Positions 42,473 through 50,597 of a stretch of 64,000 nt of DNA are shown here, one piece after another. The translations under genes were made by a program, and so were the position numbers. The notes under the pieces were generated by a model, which ran no database searches, was not told where the DNA came from, and saw nothing but the letters and a program-made list of their open reading frames with translations. How positions within the stretch are numbered: position 1 is the first letter of the stretch; each line of letters opens with the position of its first letter. Origin of the DNA: a virus; the IMG/VR virus record IMGVR_UViG_3300021378_001388, positions 1 through 64,000 of that record; one strand, given 5' to 3'.

Positions 42473-43276
42473 TTAGTTTCTCATCAAAATTTTATCTATT
42501 GTGCCTGTTGCTGTATTTGGGTAGGTAACTCTAAGCCAATTAACGTTTGAACGAACAACATAACCTTGTGTACCAGTCTCATTATTAATTGTAATGCTCG
42601 GGTCATACATAAGTTCTGGTGTTAAGTCAAACCAATCATTATCCGATGAACTTGGCTGAACACTTAAATCGCCTTCTATCTTTAGAACTCCTGTAAATCC
42701 TGTATAATATACAGCAAATGTGTGAAGAGATTTAGATTTGATAGTATCACCTGCACCATCAAATACAGTAGAGATAAACCTGCTACCATCATCAAAGAAT
42801 GTTGATGTTGACTGTGAGTCTGAGAACTCTGGATAAACATCATCTAGTACCTCAATTACGCCGTGAGCATTGTCATTCACATCTGTATAAATGATTTGCT
42901 CTACACCATTCTCAACAGTGTACATTGCGAATTGATAAAAGCCCTCGGGGAGTAAGACTGTATCTGATGTCGCAATGGCAACTGTTGCCATACCTTTAGT
43001 TGCGTTAGTAACTGTTAAATATCGAAAGAGAACATTTTCCCTTGATTCTCTGTCGTACATTTTCCATATAACAGTTTTTCCAGTAAGGTCTACAGATTTT
43101 CTATCTGTGTCCCTAAATTTAAATCTAAGAGTATTGTCGATACCCTTATGCAGTTTGTGTGTAGTATCGTACATTGGCATATTCCCCAGGTATTGAGACA
43201 TAGTTGCGTTGTTGTCGCTATCTAAGACAACAACCTCTATATCTCGTTGGTATTGGTATAAATTAAAGTTTATCAT
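42473..43276 (-). CDS. Virion structural protein, beta-rich
   Basis: A 267-residue protein with many beta strands and a possible immunoglobulin-like first half (VDLTGKTVIWKMYDRES, TDTVLLPEGFYQFAMYT), resembling phage baseplate upper-protein/fibre N-terminal domains. Its late motif ends 5 nt before the ATG. It is inserted between replication genes. Adhesin or baseplate role is an inference. Confidence 0.6.
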   Translation of the reverse strand: MINFNLYQYQRDIEVVVLDSDNNATMSQYLGNMPMYDTTHKLHKGIDNTLRFKFRDTDRKSVDLTGKTVIWKMYDRESRENVLFRYLTVTNATKGMATVAIATSDTVLLPEGFYQFAMYTVENGVEQIIYTDVNDNAHGVIEVLDDVYPEFSDSQSTSTFFDDGSRFISTVFDGAGDTIKSKSLHTFAVYYTGFTGVLKIEGDLSVQPSSSDNDWFDLTPELMYDPSITINNETGTQGYVVRSNVNWLRVTYPNTATGTIDKILMRN

Positions 43277-43280
43277 GTAT

Positions 43281-43288
43281 GTATTTAT
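43281..43288 (-). promoter_or_regulatory. Late promoter (minus) of a divergent pair
   Basis: Minus strand AAGATAAATACATACATG; the core lies 4 nt before the ATG of the structural gene, so transcription would begin at or inside the start codon. Confidence 0.6.
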
Positions 43289-43314
43289 CTTCCAGACTGT
43301 GATTTATAGGATGC

Positions 43315-43321
43315 ATAAATA
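43315..43321 (+). promoter_or_regulatory. Late promoter (plus) of a divergent pair
   Basis: Plus strand TGCATAAATATAATTTATGG: an ATAAATA core 6 nt before the ATG of the only plus-strand gene. It is 26 nt from the minus-strand late core. Confidence 0.6.
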
Positions 43322-43327
43322 TAATTT

Positions 43328-43720
43328 ATGGAAGACGAAAACAAAATAAAATGGCTACAGGATAATTATCCATTCTTTTCTTGTGTTAAATATGGCAATA
43401 AAAAAGAATATACAGAATACCTTGGAATCATCATTAACAGTGACGCTACAATCACATCAATGTACAACTTCGAAATAATCAATACTGCCGAAGCAAGAAA
43501 GCATTTTATAGAACTTGGCGAACAATGGTGGTGGGAATCAAATAGATTGATTCCTATAAACCTTTTTCTACGTTCTCAAATTGAACCATTCAAAAATTGT
43601 ATTCTGAATATGAATTCTAAAGATGTCGAAGTTCTTTGGGGACCAGAAACGAGTTTAACGAATATTATTCAAAAGAGAATTAAGAGGCGCTCTGTTCAAC
43701 TTGTTCGCAAAATAGATTAA
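43328..43720 (+). CDS. Plus-strand conserved phage protein of unknown function
   Basis: A 130-residue protein, MEDENKIKWLQDNYPFFSCV at the start, Trp-rich middle (EQWWWES). It is the only gene here on the plus strand with coding support; the minus strand below it is empty until the 41-nt overlap with the mini-DnaE gene. The start relies on a late-type promoter without SD. T4-like marine phages carry similar proteins, from recollection; no function known. Confidence 0.75.
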   Translation: MEDENKIKWLQDNYPFFSCVKYGNKKEYTEYLGIIINSDATITSMYNFEIINTAEARKHFIELGEQWWWESNRLIPINLFLRSQIEPFKNCILNMNSKDVEVLWGPETSLTNIIQKRIKRRSVQLVRKID

Positions 43721-44279
43721 GTTGCACCACGATACTTACTGCATATGCAATTGCGTGTGCTTTCTTAAAATAATATGAACCATCAGTTGGTTTAATCCAA
43801 ACTTCTTTCTTAATTGTTTCTTTACTCTCGTTTAAGAGAGGTCTTTTTGCTGGACGTATGATTGCTAGAACTTCTGCAAGTTCGATAACACTAGATGGTT
43901 TCAACACTCTTAAAACATTAATATGAGCGTGTACGTGTGCGAGATTTTTAACAACATCTTCGTGTTGCAACAAGTCCCATATTGGCTCTTTGTTTGTTAG
44001 TTCATCTAAGTGTTGTTCGTCTCTTACGCCAGTATATAAAGAATTGTTTAGAAAATCTAACTTGAAGTATCCTCTATCTTCTGCCTCTTTATAATCAATT
44101 GATGAAAGACCCGTAAGTTGGTCAAATGGAATAGGCTGAAGATATACACCGCTGTTATGTTTGTCATAAGTATCGTCTTTCTTTTTTATAATTGCTGGAA
44201 TATGCTTGAAGTGGACCAACAGGTCATCTCTGCTAACTACATCAATATCAATATCTGTTTTTACTACATTCATTTCCAT
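43680..44279 (-). CDS. Miniature DnaE-like (Pol III alpha palm/finger) protein
   Basis: A 199-residue protein that resembles pieces of bacterial Pol III alpha: TDIDIDVVSRDDLLVH mirrors the PDxDxDF catalytic aspartate segment, GLSSIDYKEAEDRGYFKLDFLN the GLVKFDFLG region, and VLRVLKPSSVIELAEVLAIIRPAKRPLL the LKPTSFEDLIALVALYRPGP block. A full enzyme exceeds 1,100 residues; here PHP, most of the thumb and the OB/beta-binding parts are absent. It may be a domesticated palm domain, an inhibitor or a clamp/loader contact. It overlaps the plus-strand gene tail-to-tail by 41 nt. Confidence 0.7.
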   Translation of the reverse strand: MEMNVVKTDIDIDVVSRDDLLVHFKHIPAIIKKKDDTYDKHNSGVYLQPIPFDQLTGLSSIDYKEAEDRGYFKLDFLNNSLYTGVRDEQHLDELTNKEPIWDLLQHEDVVKNLAHVHAHINVLRVLKPSSVIELAEVLAIIRPAKRPLLNESKETIKKEVWIKPTDGSYYFKKAHAIAYAVSIVVQLNLFCEQVEQSAS

Positions 44280-44590
44280 ACCAAAGCGAACATTGCCGCA
44301 TCATTTTCATCTTCAAAATATATCTTATCTGATTTTCCTATAACATATATTCCATTACAATTGTCATCACACCAATCTACTAGTTCACCTAATCGACCAG
44401 CACCTTTTACAATTGGCTTTATTTCATAATCTATCTTATCAGAAGAAATAGCCGTCCATTTTAAATAATCTTCGTTATCAAAATCAGATGCAAATCTTCT
44501 TTTAGGGTTCTTTTCAGGTCCTACTATTCTACGAAGTCTTAATAGACGTTCTTGTGTTCTTTTGGGATTGCGTCTTATTAACTCTCCCAC
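44270..44590 (-). CDS. Small phage protein with WC...YFEDExDA module
   Basis: A 106-residue protein: basic N-terminus (RRNPKRTQERLLRLRRI) and a C-terminal module ELVDWCDDNCNGIYV...IYFEDENDAAMFALVW. The module resembles the 67-residue protein at 46690, suggesting paralogues. Overlaps the PRTase by 13 nt. Function unknown. Confidence 0.65.
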   Translation of the reverse strand: MGELIRRNPKRTQERLLRLRRIVGPEKNPKRRFASDFDNEDYLKWTAISSDKIDYEIKPIVKGAGRLGELVDWCDDNCNGIYVIGKSDKIYFEDENDAAMFALVWK

Positions 44591-45072
44591 GGAAACTCCA
44601 CCCAGATATTTTCTTCATCTAAGTCAATTTCTTCATTACAATAATCCATCGGAACTTTAGAATTTGGATTATCAATTAATGATGCAAATCTTACATTTGT
44701 ATGCCATGCTTCTGATTTGTAGTCTCCTACCATGCCCATTGATTCTTGCCAATCATTCTGTATCCATTCCATTGCGTCTCCGCCTCGATTGATATCATCA
44801 ATAATTAAAATTTTCTTGTTATCTTTTAATGCATCCCTAGCCATAAGGGCATTACGTTCAGTATTTTCATCAAGTCCATCTGATTCTAATTGTACGCATA
44901 ATGTTTTCATAGGAATGTCAGTAGTGTGTGAAAGTAAAACTGCTGGTACTAATCCGCCTCGTGTTATGCCTACGATATAATCGGGTCGCCATTCATCTTT
45001 AAACATTTGCATTGCAATTGAATTTACTGACACTTCAACTCCTACCCAAGTGTATTCTCTAATATGTTTCAT
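44578..45072 (-). CDS. Phosphoribosyltransferase, purine/hypoxanthine-like
   Basis: A 164-residue type I PRTase. The PRPP loop is ILIIDDINRGGDA (residues ~91), and YIVGITRGGLVPAVLLSH is the PPi-binding loop, typical of guanine/xanthine/hypoxanthine salvage enzymes. With the phage PRPP synthetase at 52599 it could recycle bases from degraded DNA or from MTA/SAH cleavage. Base specificity not visible. Confidence 0.82.
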   Translation of the reverse strand: MKHIREYTWVGVEVSVNSIAMQMFKDEWRPDYIVGITRGGLVPAVLLSHTTDIPMKTLCVQLESDGLDENTERNALMARDALKDNKKILIIDDINRGGDAMEWIQNDWQESMGMVGDYKSEAWHTNVRFASLIDNPNSKVPMDYCNEEIDLDEENIWVEFPWES

Positions 45073-45353
45073 TCTATCTCCACGTCTGGTCCAGAAAGTA
45101 ATGCTTCTGCGGCCTTGTACTGTTTGTAAATATCCTGTAACACTTCGTACTTCTCTAACATCTCTTTATCAGGTACAAGAATTGATAAACGATTTTCAAT
45201 TTCTTCCAGTCTGCTACTCATAGATTTAATTTCATCATCTCTTGGGTCATCTAAATCACTCCAATAATTATCATCAAGTGTTATTGTAGTAGGCGATATG
45301 TAATCATCAGAACTATCTGCATCTAATGTTATCATTAAATCTTCTGGATTCAT
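45069..45353 (-). CDS. Small acidic coiled-coil protein
   Basis: Ninety-four residues, acidic N-terminus and a heptad-like C-terminal helix (SRLEEIENRLSILVPDKEML). ATGA overlaps on both sides. No family. Confidence 0.55.
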   Translation of the reverse strand: MNPEDLMITLDADSSDDYISPTTITLDDNYWSDLDDPRDDEIKSMSSRLEEIENRLSILVPDKEMLEKYEVLQDIYKQYKAAEALLSGPDVEIE

Positions 45354-45541
45354 TTCTTATTCTCCTTTTTGATTACTTGCCAACTTCCATCTGGATTTTC
45401 TATCCATTCTAAATCATCGTCTTCGCCCCAACCCAACCTCGCTAAAGTTTCCTTTGGTAACTCTATATATAATTCACCAGTTTCTGGGTCTTTCTGTATT
45501 AGTAGACTACCGACTACTGAAGTTTCTTTTTTCGTTGCCAT
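45350..45541 (-). CDS. AbrB/SpoVT-like small protein
   Basis: A 63-residue protein; ELYIELPKETLARLGWGEDDDLEW has the looped-hinge beta-strand/helix pattern of AbrB/MazE DNA-binding domains. It could be a transcriptional regulator or antitoxin-like protein; without a toxin partner nearby it more likely regulates phage genes. Moderately confident on the fold only. Confidence 0.65.
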   Translation of the reverse strand: MATKKETSVVGSLLIQKDPETGELYIELPKETLARLGWGEDDDLEWIENPDGSWQVIKKENKK

Positions 45542-46215
45542 TATATACCTGCCTTCTTCAATATCATTTTAACAAATTGAACATCTTCTACCCTTGCGTT
45601 GAACTTTCGTGTCCAAAATGCGGGCTCTAAATAATCATTTATCAACGTCAACTCGTGGTCAGAAAAACTATCAATCAATTCAGCACCATTATCACAATTA
45701 AAAATAACCCAAGGACTAATGCGTCCTGATTTGATATAATGTATAGCCAATGGTTTACTGACTTCCTCAAAAAACTTGTTAAAAGGTCTTTCATATTCTT
45801 CACCCCACTTCTGCATTAATAATATGCTTCGTTCTACCGCTCTGTCCGCAGATTCTTTTCTATTTAACTCCTGTACATAGGTATTATATACTGAATCTGA
45901 AGTCCATTTATCTAATTTTACACTATTTTGTATAACAAAGTCAACATATTCTTCAGGATTTATTGCATTTATATTTAGTATATGCTTTCCAAACTTAGTA
46001 AAACCTAGATAAAACTTACTTTTTGCAAACATATCAAAGTCAATTGGTTTGCCTGTTGCTTGTGTTAACTCATAAAAACGATTGAATGCGTAAAATGCCA
46101 GTCTGCTATACTTTTCATTTTTATTCATATATCGTCTTTTAGGTTCACAGACGTGGACCATTATAGTCTTTTCAGACTTAAACTTTTTTAAACAATATTG
46201 ACATTCAAAACTCAT
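45541..46215 (-). CDS. Phage protein with N-terminal zinc finger
   Basis: A 224-residue protein beginning FECQYCLKKFKSEKTIMVHVC, a C2H2/C2HC finger, followed by a helical domain. It has an ATGA overlap with the clamp-loader-like gene and shares one base with the AbrB-like start. Function unknown, probably replication-associated by location. Confidence 0.68.
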   Translation of the reverse strand: MSFECQYCLKKFKSEKTIMVHVCEPKRRYMNKNEKYSRLAFYAFNRFYELTQATGKPIDFDMFAKSKFYLGFTKFGKHILNINAINPEEYVDFVIQNSVKLDKWTSDSVYNTYVQELNRKESADRAVERSILLMQKWGEEYERPFNKFFEEVSKPLAIHYIKSGRISPWVIFNCDNGAELIDSFSDHELTLINDYLEPAFWTRKFNARVEDVQFVKMILKKAGI

Positions 46216-46700
46216 TTACTTTTCTTTTTCTTTGCTTTCTTTTTTTCAAAAATTTCACTGACTTCTTTGTCAGACATACCCATATCAGTTGCCATTTGTT
46301 TCATATCTGAAACATTGTTCATTTTTAGAAACAATTCAACTTCAATACCATTCATTGTAGGATATGTTTCTGAAACAAATTGCGAAATAGCATCTTTCTT
46401 TATTTTAGAGTTTGGTGCTTTAATCCATTCGTGGTACTGCTTCTTACCTGTTCCAGTCAAACACATTAACTTCCAAACTAATTCTTCGTGTTTATAGATA
46501 TCTCCATAATGCTTGTTTACAAATTCATTCGTATTGAGTAACAAATCATCTCTATCTTTACCCTTTGTAGAACTTGCATATCGAATGAACAACCAACTAC
46601 TCCACGCCTTCTTCTTTTCAGCATCAAGGTTAGCATACCAATTGAAGTCTCTTCTATCAATTGCACTTAGTACATCACTTAGAGGTAACTTAGCCGCCAT
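46212..46700 (-). CDS. 62: Clamp-loader small subunit, gp62-like
   Basis: About 162 residues from the ATG at 46700, behind GGAAGG; the upstream ATG at 46775 lacks an SD and would run into the neighbouring gene. The helical pattern LSDVLSAIDRRDFNWYANLD and a Lys-rich tail fit the short clamp-loader partner of marine T4-like phages that works with gp44. gp44 is not in this window. Family assignment is from pattern and position near gp61 and UvsW. Confidence 0.6.
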   Translation of the reverse strand: MAAKLPLSDVLSAIDRRDFNWYANLDAEKKKAWSSWLFIRYASSTKGKDRDDLLLNTNEFVNKHYGDIYKHEELVWKLMCLTGTGKKQYHEWIKAPNSKIKKDAISQFVSETYPTMNGIEVELFLKMNNVSDMKQMATDMGMSDKEVSEIFEKKKAKKKKSK

Positions 46701-46893
46701 TACAATACCTTCCACCATGCACAGTAATAAAAAACTGTGCGTCTTTGTCTTCGTTAAAGTAAAAGTAATCTGCATTACTTCCTACATTATAGCACCAACT
46801 ATTGACTTTCAACTTTTCTTTACACCACATAAACGCATCCTTGCTTTCGCCTACATCGTCTATCGCTATCATGTGTTTATTAGAAGAAGTCAT
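46690..46893 (-). CDS. Small phage protein paralogous to the 44270 gene
   Basis: Sixty-seven residues. The core FMWCKEKLKVNSWCYNV then YFNEDKDAQFFITVHGG mirrors the C-terminal module of the 106-residue protein at 44270. It overlaps the genes on both sides (14 and 11 nt). Function unknown. Confidence 0.65.
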   Translation of the reverse strand: MTSSNKHMIAIDDVGESKDAFMWCKEKLKVNSWCYNVGSNADYFYFNEDKDAQFFITVHGGRYCNGG

Positions 46894-47380
46894 AACTGCT
46901 CATTTGGTCTGGAATTCGATTTAAGTCTTTTACAAAATATGCACACTTTGGACTATCTCCGTATTCTAATGGGATTGCAAGAATATGGCCGTACTTCAAT
47001 TTAGGAAAGAACCATTTCACATCTGCAAACACATTGTTAATTTTAATTGGTTGCCAATCCATTGTATACCCTTTTAATGGATTTGTCAATAGCGTATCGA
47101 ATTTACGTTCATTAATACTTGTTAATGGAATGAATTCTAGTAATCCTAGGTCTGCTTCTCCAATCATAATATTCCAATCTATTGGCATTTCAATCGTATG
47201 TGGGCCAATACTAATACTCATACTAGGCGCACTGAATGTTTCTATAAACACAAGTGGAATAAAAAAGAAATCTGGGTCATCTTTATCTGTTACATCCATG
47301 ACACAATAACGAATGTCATCAATTTCTTCTGGTAAACTGTTCATTTCAAAACATCTGTTATCTGGTGTTAATATTTTCAT
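46880..47380 (-). CDS. Conserved T4-like phage protein of unknown function
   Basis: A 166-residue protein beginning MKILTPDNRCFEMNSLPEEIDD. Beta-rich with conserved-looking Trp/Pro positions (VKWFFPKLKYGHILAIP). It lies between uvsW and the gp62-like gene. No enzyme motif visible. Confidence 0.65.
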   Translation of the reverse strand: MKILTPDNRCFEMNSLPEEIDDIRYCVMDVTDKDDPDFFFIPLVFIETFSAPSMSISIGPHTIEMPIDWNIMIGEADLGLLEFIPLTSINERKFDTLLTNPLKGYTMDWQPIKINNVFADVKWFFPKLKYGHILAIPLEYGDSPKCAYFVKDLNRIPDQMSSYDFF

Positions 47381-47389
47381 AGTTGTCCT

Positions 47390-48835
47390 TTAATATGTAA
47401 TCTTATCGATTGTGAATGGGTATGAAGCATCTTTGTAGTACTTTTTTCGTTCTGTTAAATGTCTTTTTGAAAACTTACAACGACTGGTTACATCCCATAT
47501 TTGTACAAAGTCTTTGTCTTCTGCCATTCGAACTCCACGACCAATCGATTGGATAACTCTAACAAACGATTTGCCTGGTTCTAGTAGCACTAAATTAAAG
47601 ATACGAGGAATATTAATACCAACTGCGGCTACTCCATAAGTGGCAATTGTGATTGTATTAGTACCTTCATTTATATCATTGTATGCATCTTTTCTATCTG
47701 AGACTGCCATTGAACCTTGAACGAATTCAGATTCTGGTATTAAATCCTGTAATGCTTCTCCATTTTTAATTCTATTTGTCAGAACAAGAGTATTTCCAGT
47801 TTTGGAAATGTCTTTAATCATCTTAGAAACATAATCTAATCTCTTTTTGTCTTCAAGTAAAAATGTCATTTCATTTTGATAGTTGGAGTACACTGCTGTT
47901 TCTTGTGTTTGTACAATGTTCACATGGCAGTTTGCTAGAACACCTTGGTCCTGTAATTCTTTTGCTGACAGTTTGTTTATAACATCGCCAAGTGAACTAC
48001 GCAAACTAGCAGATTCCCAATCACTCTTAGGAATAGTCCCTGTTAGTCCCCAACGAATAGGCACATTAGCAAATACACTAGTAAGTAAATCTTTCAATAC
48101 ATCTGCTTTTGCTTGGTGAGTTTCATCAACAATTACACAACAGACACCATCAATGAAGTCCATAATATTGGCTTCACCTTTCTTAGTCTTTTTCAATAAC
48201 GAATTGAGAGATTGCCAAGTACAGATAGTATGTGTTCTACCTTCTTCTTTTTTATCACCAAAATATACACCAACATCTAATCCACAATTTGTGTAATCTT
48301 CTTCTGTTTGGCGTACTAAGTCTTTATTTGGTACAATAACAATAGACCTACCATATTTCTCAACTACTTTACTCATAGTTGCAGTCATAATCGTCTTACC
48401 AGCACCTGTGGCTATCTCTTGGAGACACTGTGGTGCTGATATAAACTGATTGATTACTTCTACTTGATAGTCTCTTAATACAATTGGTTCGCCCGCTTTT
48501 ATATGTCCTTCAGGCCAAGTAACTCCGTCCCAGAAGTTCTCAGTTATAATAGGAAAACTCATTTCTTCGTTTTCACGCCTATCATCAATGACTACCTCGT
48601 AACCTTGTTCAATGATTACTGGTAAAACATCATCTAATAAATTTAGAAATGTTCTGCCACCGACATCACAAAAGCGGACTGTGCCATCCCATCGACCGAG
48701 TTTGTATGCAGGCATATGATATGCATGAGGTAAGAAATACTTCAATTTGTCACTGCATTTTCTACGAGTTGATGGGTCAAGGCCTTCTAACTTGACATTT
48801 ACTTCGTCCTTGATTATGATTGTACATTTACTCAT
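47390..48835 (-). CDS. uvsW: Recombination helicase UvsW
   Basis: A 481-residue superfamily 2 helicase. Motif I QEIATGAGKTIMTATM, motif II VIVDETHQA, motif III GLTGTIPK, motif V AVGINIPRIFNLVLLE and motif VI QSIGRGVRMAED. The N-terminal ~110 residues match the small UvsW double-stranded-DNA-binding domain. It remodels forks and D-loops and promotes late recombination-primed replication. Shares one base with the gene upstream. Confidence 0.95.
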   Translation of the reverse strand: MSKCTIIIKDEVNVKLEGLDPSTRRKCSDKLKYFLPHAYHMPAYKLGRWDGTVRFCDVGGRTFLNLLDDVLPVIIEQGYEVVIDDRRENEEMSFPIITENFWDGVTWPEGHIKAGEPIVLRDYQVEVINQFISAPQCLQEIATGAGKTIMTATMSKVVEKYGRSIVIVPNKDLVRQTEEDYTNCGLDVGVYFGDKKEEGRTHTICTWQSLNSLLKKTKKGEANIMDFIDGVCCVIVDETHQAKADVLKDLLTSVFANVPIRWGLTGTIPKSDWESASLRSSLGDVINKLSAKELQDQGVLANCHVNIVQTQETAVYSNYQNEMTFLLEDKKRLDYVSKMIKDISKTGNTLVLTNRIKNGEALQDLIPESEFVQGSMAVSDRKDAYNDINEGTNTITIATYGVAAVGINIPRIFNLVLLEPGKSFVRVIQSIGRGVRMAEDKDFVQIWDVTSRCKFSKRHLTERKKYYKDASYPFTIDKITY

Positions 48836-49374
48836 TATGATGCTAATTTATACCATTCTGGTTGCTTTGTTTTCCAAGTTGCAATATGACTTTTATGTTT
48901 GATGTAGTAATTTCTGTATGCAGTCACACTGTCTTTATCTCTTACATCATCTGGCATTGCTTGGGTTGGTTGAGTAAAAGATGCATCACTGATGTTTACG
49001 GGTGGATACTTCAATGCTTCACTCAATTTTGTATAAGATAGGTGGTCTTTACCGTATCGTATCTTAAATTCTTCGTGTAAATGAGACCACATTTCATATA
49101 GAAATGCATAATTATGCCTACTTGCACGAGTCCAGATGTTACTTGGATGATTTACGTGTGATGCTTTATAAATGATATTTTCCATATTGTCACTTAAACG
49201 CCATCTTTTGATTCGTCTACCAATCTTATTCTTATCGTGCCACTCTACGCCGTCACAAACACGATGGGCTGTTGACATTAGTTGGGCATACTCTACGAGC
49301 ATCTTACTACAGTGTTTATCTAGGTGCATTTCTGCACTTGTTTTTGCATTTTTGTCTAAGTAAAATATATTCAT
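48835..49374 (-). CDS. Conserved phage protein of unknown function
   Basis: A 179-residue protein starting MNIFYLDKNAKTSAEMHLDKHCSK. Rich in His, Trp and Tyr; pattern AEMHLDKHC and the end KQPEWYKLA faintly recall pyrimidine-dimer glycosylases, but key residues of that family are not placed, so I do not name it. A promoter and terminator lie just upstream. Confidence 0.65.
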   Translation of the reverse strand: MNIFYLDKNAKTSAEMHLDKHCSKMLVEYAQLMSTAHRVCDGVEWHDKNKIGRRIKRWRLSDNMENIIYKASHVNHPSNIWTRASRHNYAFLYEMWSHLHEEFKIRYGKDHLSYTKLSEALKYPPVNISDASFTQPTQAMPDDVRDKDSVTAYRNYYIKHKSHIATWKTKQPEWYKLAS

Positions 49375-49411
49375 ATAATTTCTCTATACTCTCTTCTTGT
49401 CATAATAACTT

Positions 49412-49440
49412 AGTATAACATAATTCGCCATATAATTCAA
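49412..49440 (-). promoter_or_regulatory. Sigma70-like promoter for the 48835-49374 gene and uvsW
   Basis: Minus strand TTGAAT (49435-49440), 17 nt, TATACT (49412-49417). Confidence 0.65.
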
Positions 49441-49453
49441 GTCTTTTCTGCAT

Positions 49454-49486
49454 AAAAAAACGCCGGTAATATTTCTATTACCAGCG
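49454..49486 (-). terminator. Factor-independent terminator after the AAA ATPase gene
   Basis: Stem CGCTGGTAAT/ATTACCGGCG (10 bp, one G-U pair), 6-nt loop, T7 tract on the minus strand; 25 nt past the stop at 49511. Confidence 0.88.
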
Positions 49487-49510
49487 CCGAGGGGTTGACT
49501 TTTTAAACTC

Positions 49511-50524
49511 TTATGAAACTCTACGCTTCATACAAGTTGATTCTGCTAGAGTTTTCCATCTTACTTTGTTCATATTACGAAGGTCTGCAATCTTTTGAGC
49601 CATTCTCAATGAGACTTCACGCAACCTATCTTGTTCGTCAACCATAAACTCAATGATTTCTTGCTCTTCAATTTTAGTTAGACCTTTAGTATCAAACAAC
49701 CCACCGTCTCTGGCAATCTGTTTAATTCTCATAATCTTGTCACGTGTAGTGTCAAGTGTAAGGTCAAGGTAATGACAACGAGAAAGAATTGCTTCTAAGT
49801 GGTCTTTGATTTTAGTTTGTCTAGTACTATCAAACTTCAAGTTTGTAATAAAGATAACTGAACCTTTAAATTCAAATTCACCAGGAACACCTTCTCTACG
49901 CAAGAAGTTTGAATCAGAGTTCCAAGAAATTCGTCTTTTCTTGCCACTATCAAGTGCGGCTTTAAGAATGTTTAGTGCATCTTCATTCCAAAGAATACTA
50001 TCACAATCATCTAGGACTACAATACTTTTTGAATCCGAGTACTTGTAAAGAGTGCTATATAAACCGATTGCCGACATTGCACCTTTAACAAAAGTATGTC
50101 TTAATGGTTTATCAGCCATCATATCAAACAAACTATCTTTTTCAAGTATTTGTTCAACACCAAATGTTTTACCGACTCCTGGAGGTCCTGTAACAATCAT
50201 ACCTCGAACAATACCGTCTAGTGTAGCACCCGTCATTTCTTCTAAAATAGAAAAACGTTCTGCAATTCGGTCAATCGCTTGTTCGTCAGTTTCAATCACT
50301 TCTTTACCAAGTTCAGCATTTTCTACTTCGGTAACTTGGTCTTGGTTTTCAATCTTAATTCTACAAGCATCACGGCCAGAAAATACTTTTTCAGTCGCAT
50401 CTGTTGTTTTAACTTTCACAAAGTATGACCCATCTTTCGACTTAGTTATACCTTTAATTAATGGGAAACAACCGTTTATCTCGGTGTTGTTATAAGACCC
50501 GTTTTCTATTTTTATCATATTCAT
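49511..50524 (-). CDS. AAA+ ATPase
   Basis: About 337 residues from the ATG at 50524, which has GAGGG 6 nt upstream. Walker A GMIVTGPPGVGKTFGVE, Walker B SIVVLDDCDS, sensor-1-like GSVIFITNLKFD and a C-terminal lid. The ~60-residue N-terminal region is beta-rich. Similar stand-alone AAA proteins occur in many large phages; target unknown. Single-gene unit with promoter and terminator. Confidence 0.82.
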   Translation of the reverse strand: MNMIKIENGSYNNTEINGCFPLIKGITKSKDGSYFVKVKTTDATEKVFSGRDACRIKIENQDQVTEVENAELGKEVIETDEQAIDRIAERFSILEEMTGATLDGIVRGMIVTGPPGVGKTFGVEQILEKDSLFDMMADKPLRHTFVKGAMSAIGLYSTLYKYSDSKSIVVLDDCDSILWNEDALNILKAALDSGKKRRISWNSDSNFLRREGVPGEFEFKGSVIFITNLKFDSTRQTKIKDHLEAILSRCHYLDLTLDTTRDKIMRIKQIARDGGLFDTKGLTKIEEQEIIEFMVDEQDRLREVSLRMAQKIADLRNMNKVRWKTLAESTCMKRRVS

Positions 50525-50556
50525 ATTCAACCCTCTCATTTGTTTAATATAACTAT

Positions 50557-50584
50557 ATTATAGCACAGATATGATATCTGTCAA
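50557..50584 (-). promoter_or_regulatory. Consensus sigma70-like promoter with operator-like dyad
   Basis: Minus strand AAAAACTTGACA (-35 at 50579-50584), 16 nt, TATAAT (50557-50562). ACAGATA-TCA-TATCTGT is a 7-bp inverted repeat starting inside the -35 box. Confidence 0.78.
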
Positions 50585-50597
50585 GTTTTTAATTATT

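Noticed and set aside
48835-49374. Pyrimidine-dimer glycosylase (DenV)
   Set aside because: Only a short N-terminal resemblance and a similar WYK end; the DenV active-site context is not convincing.
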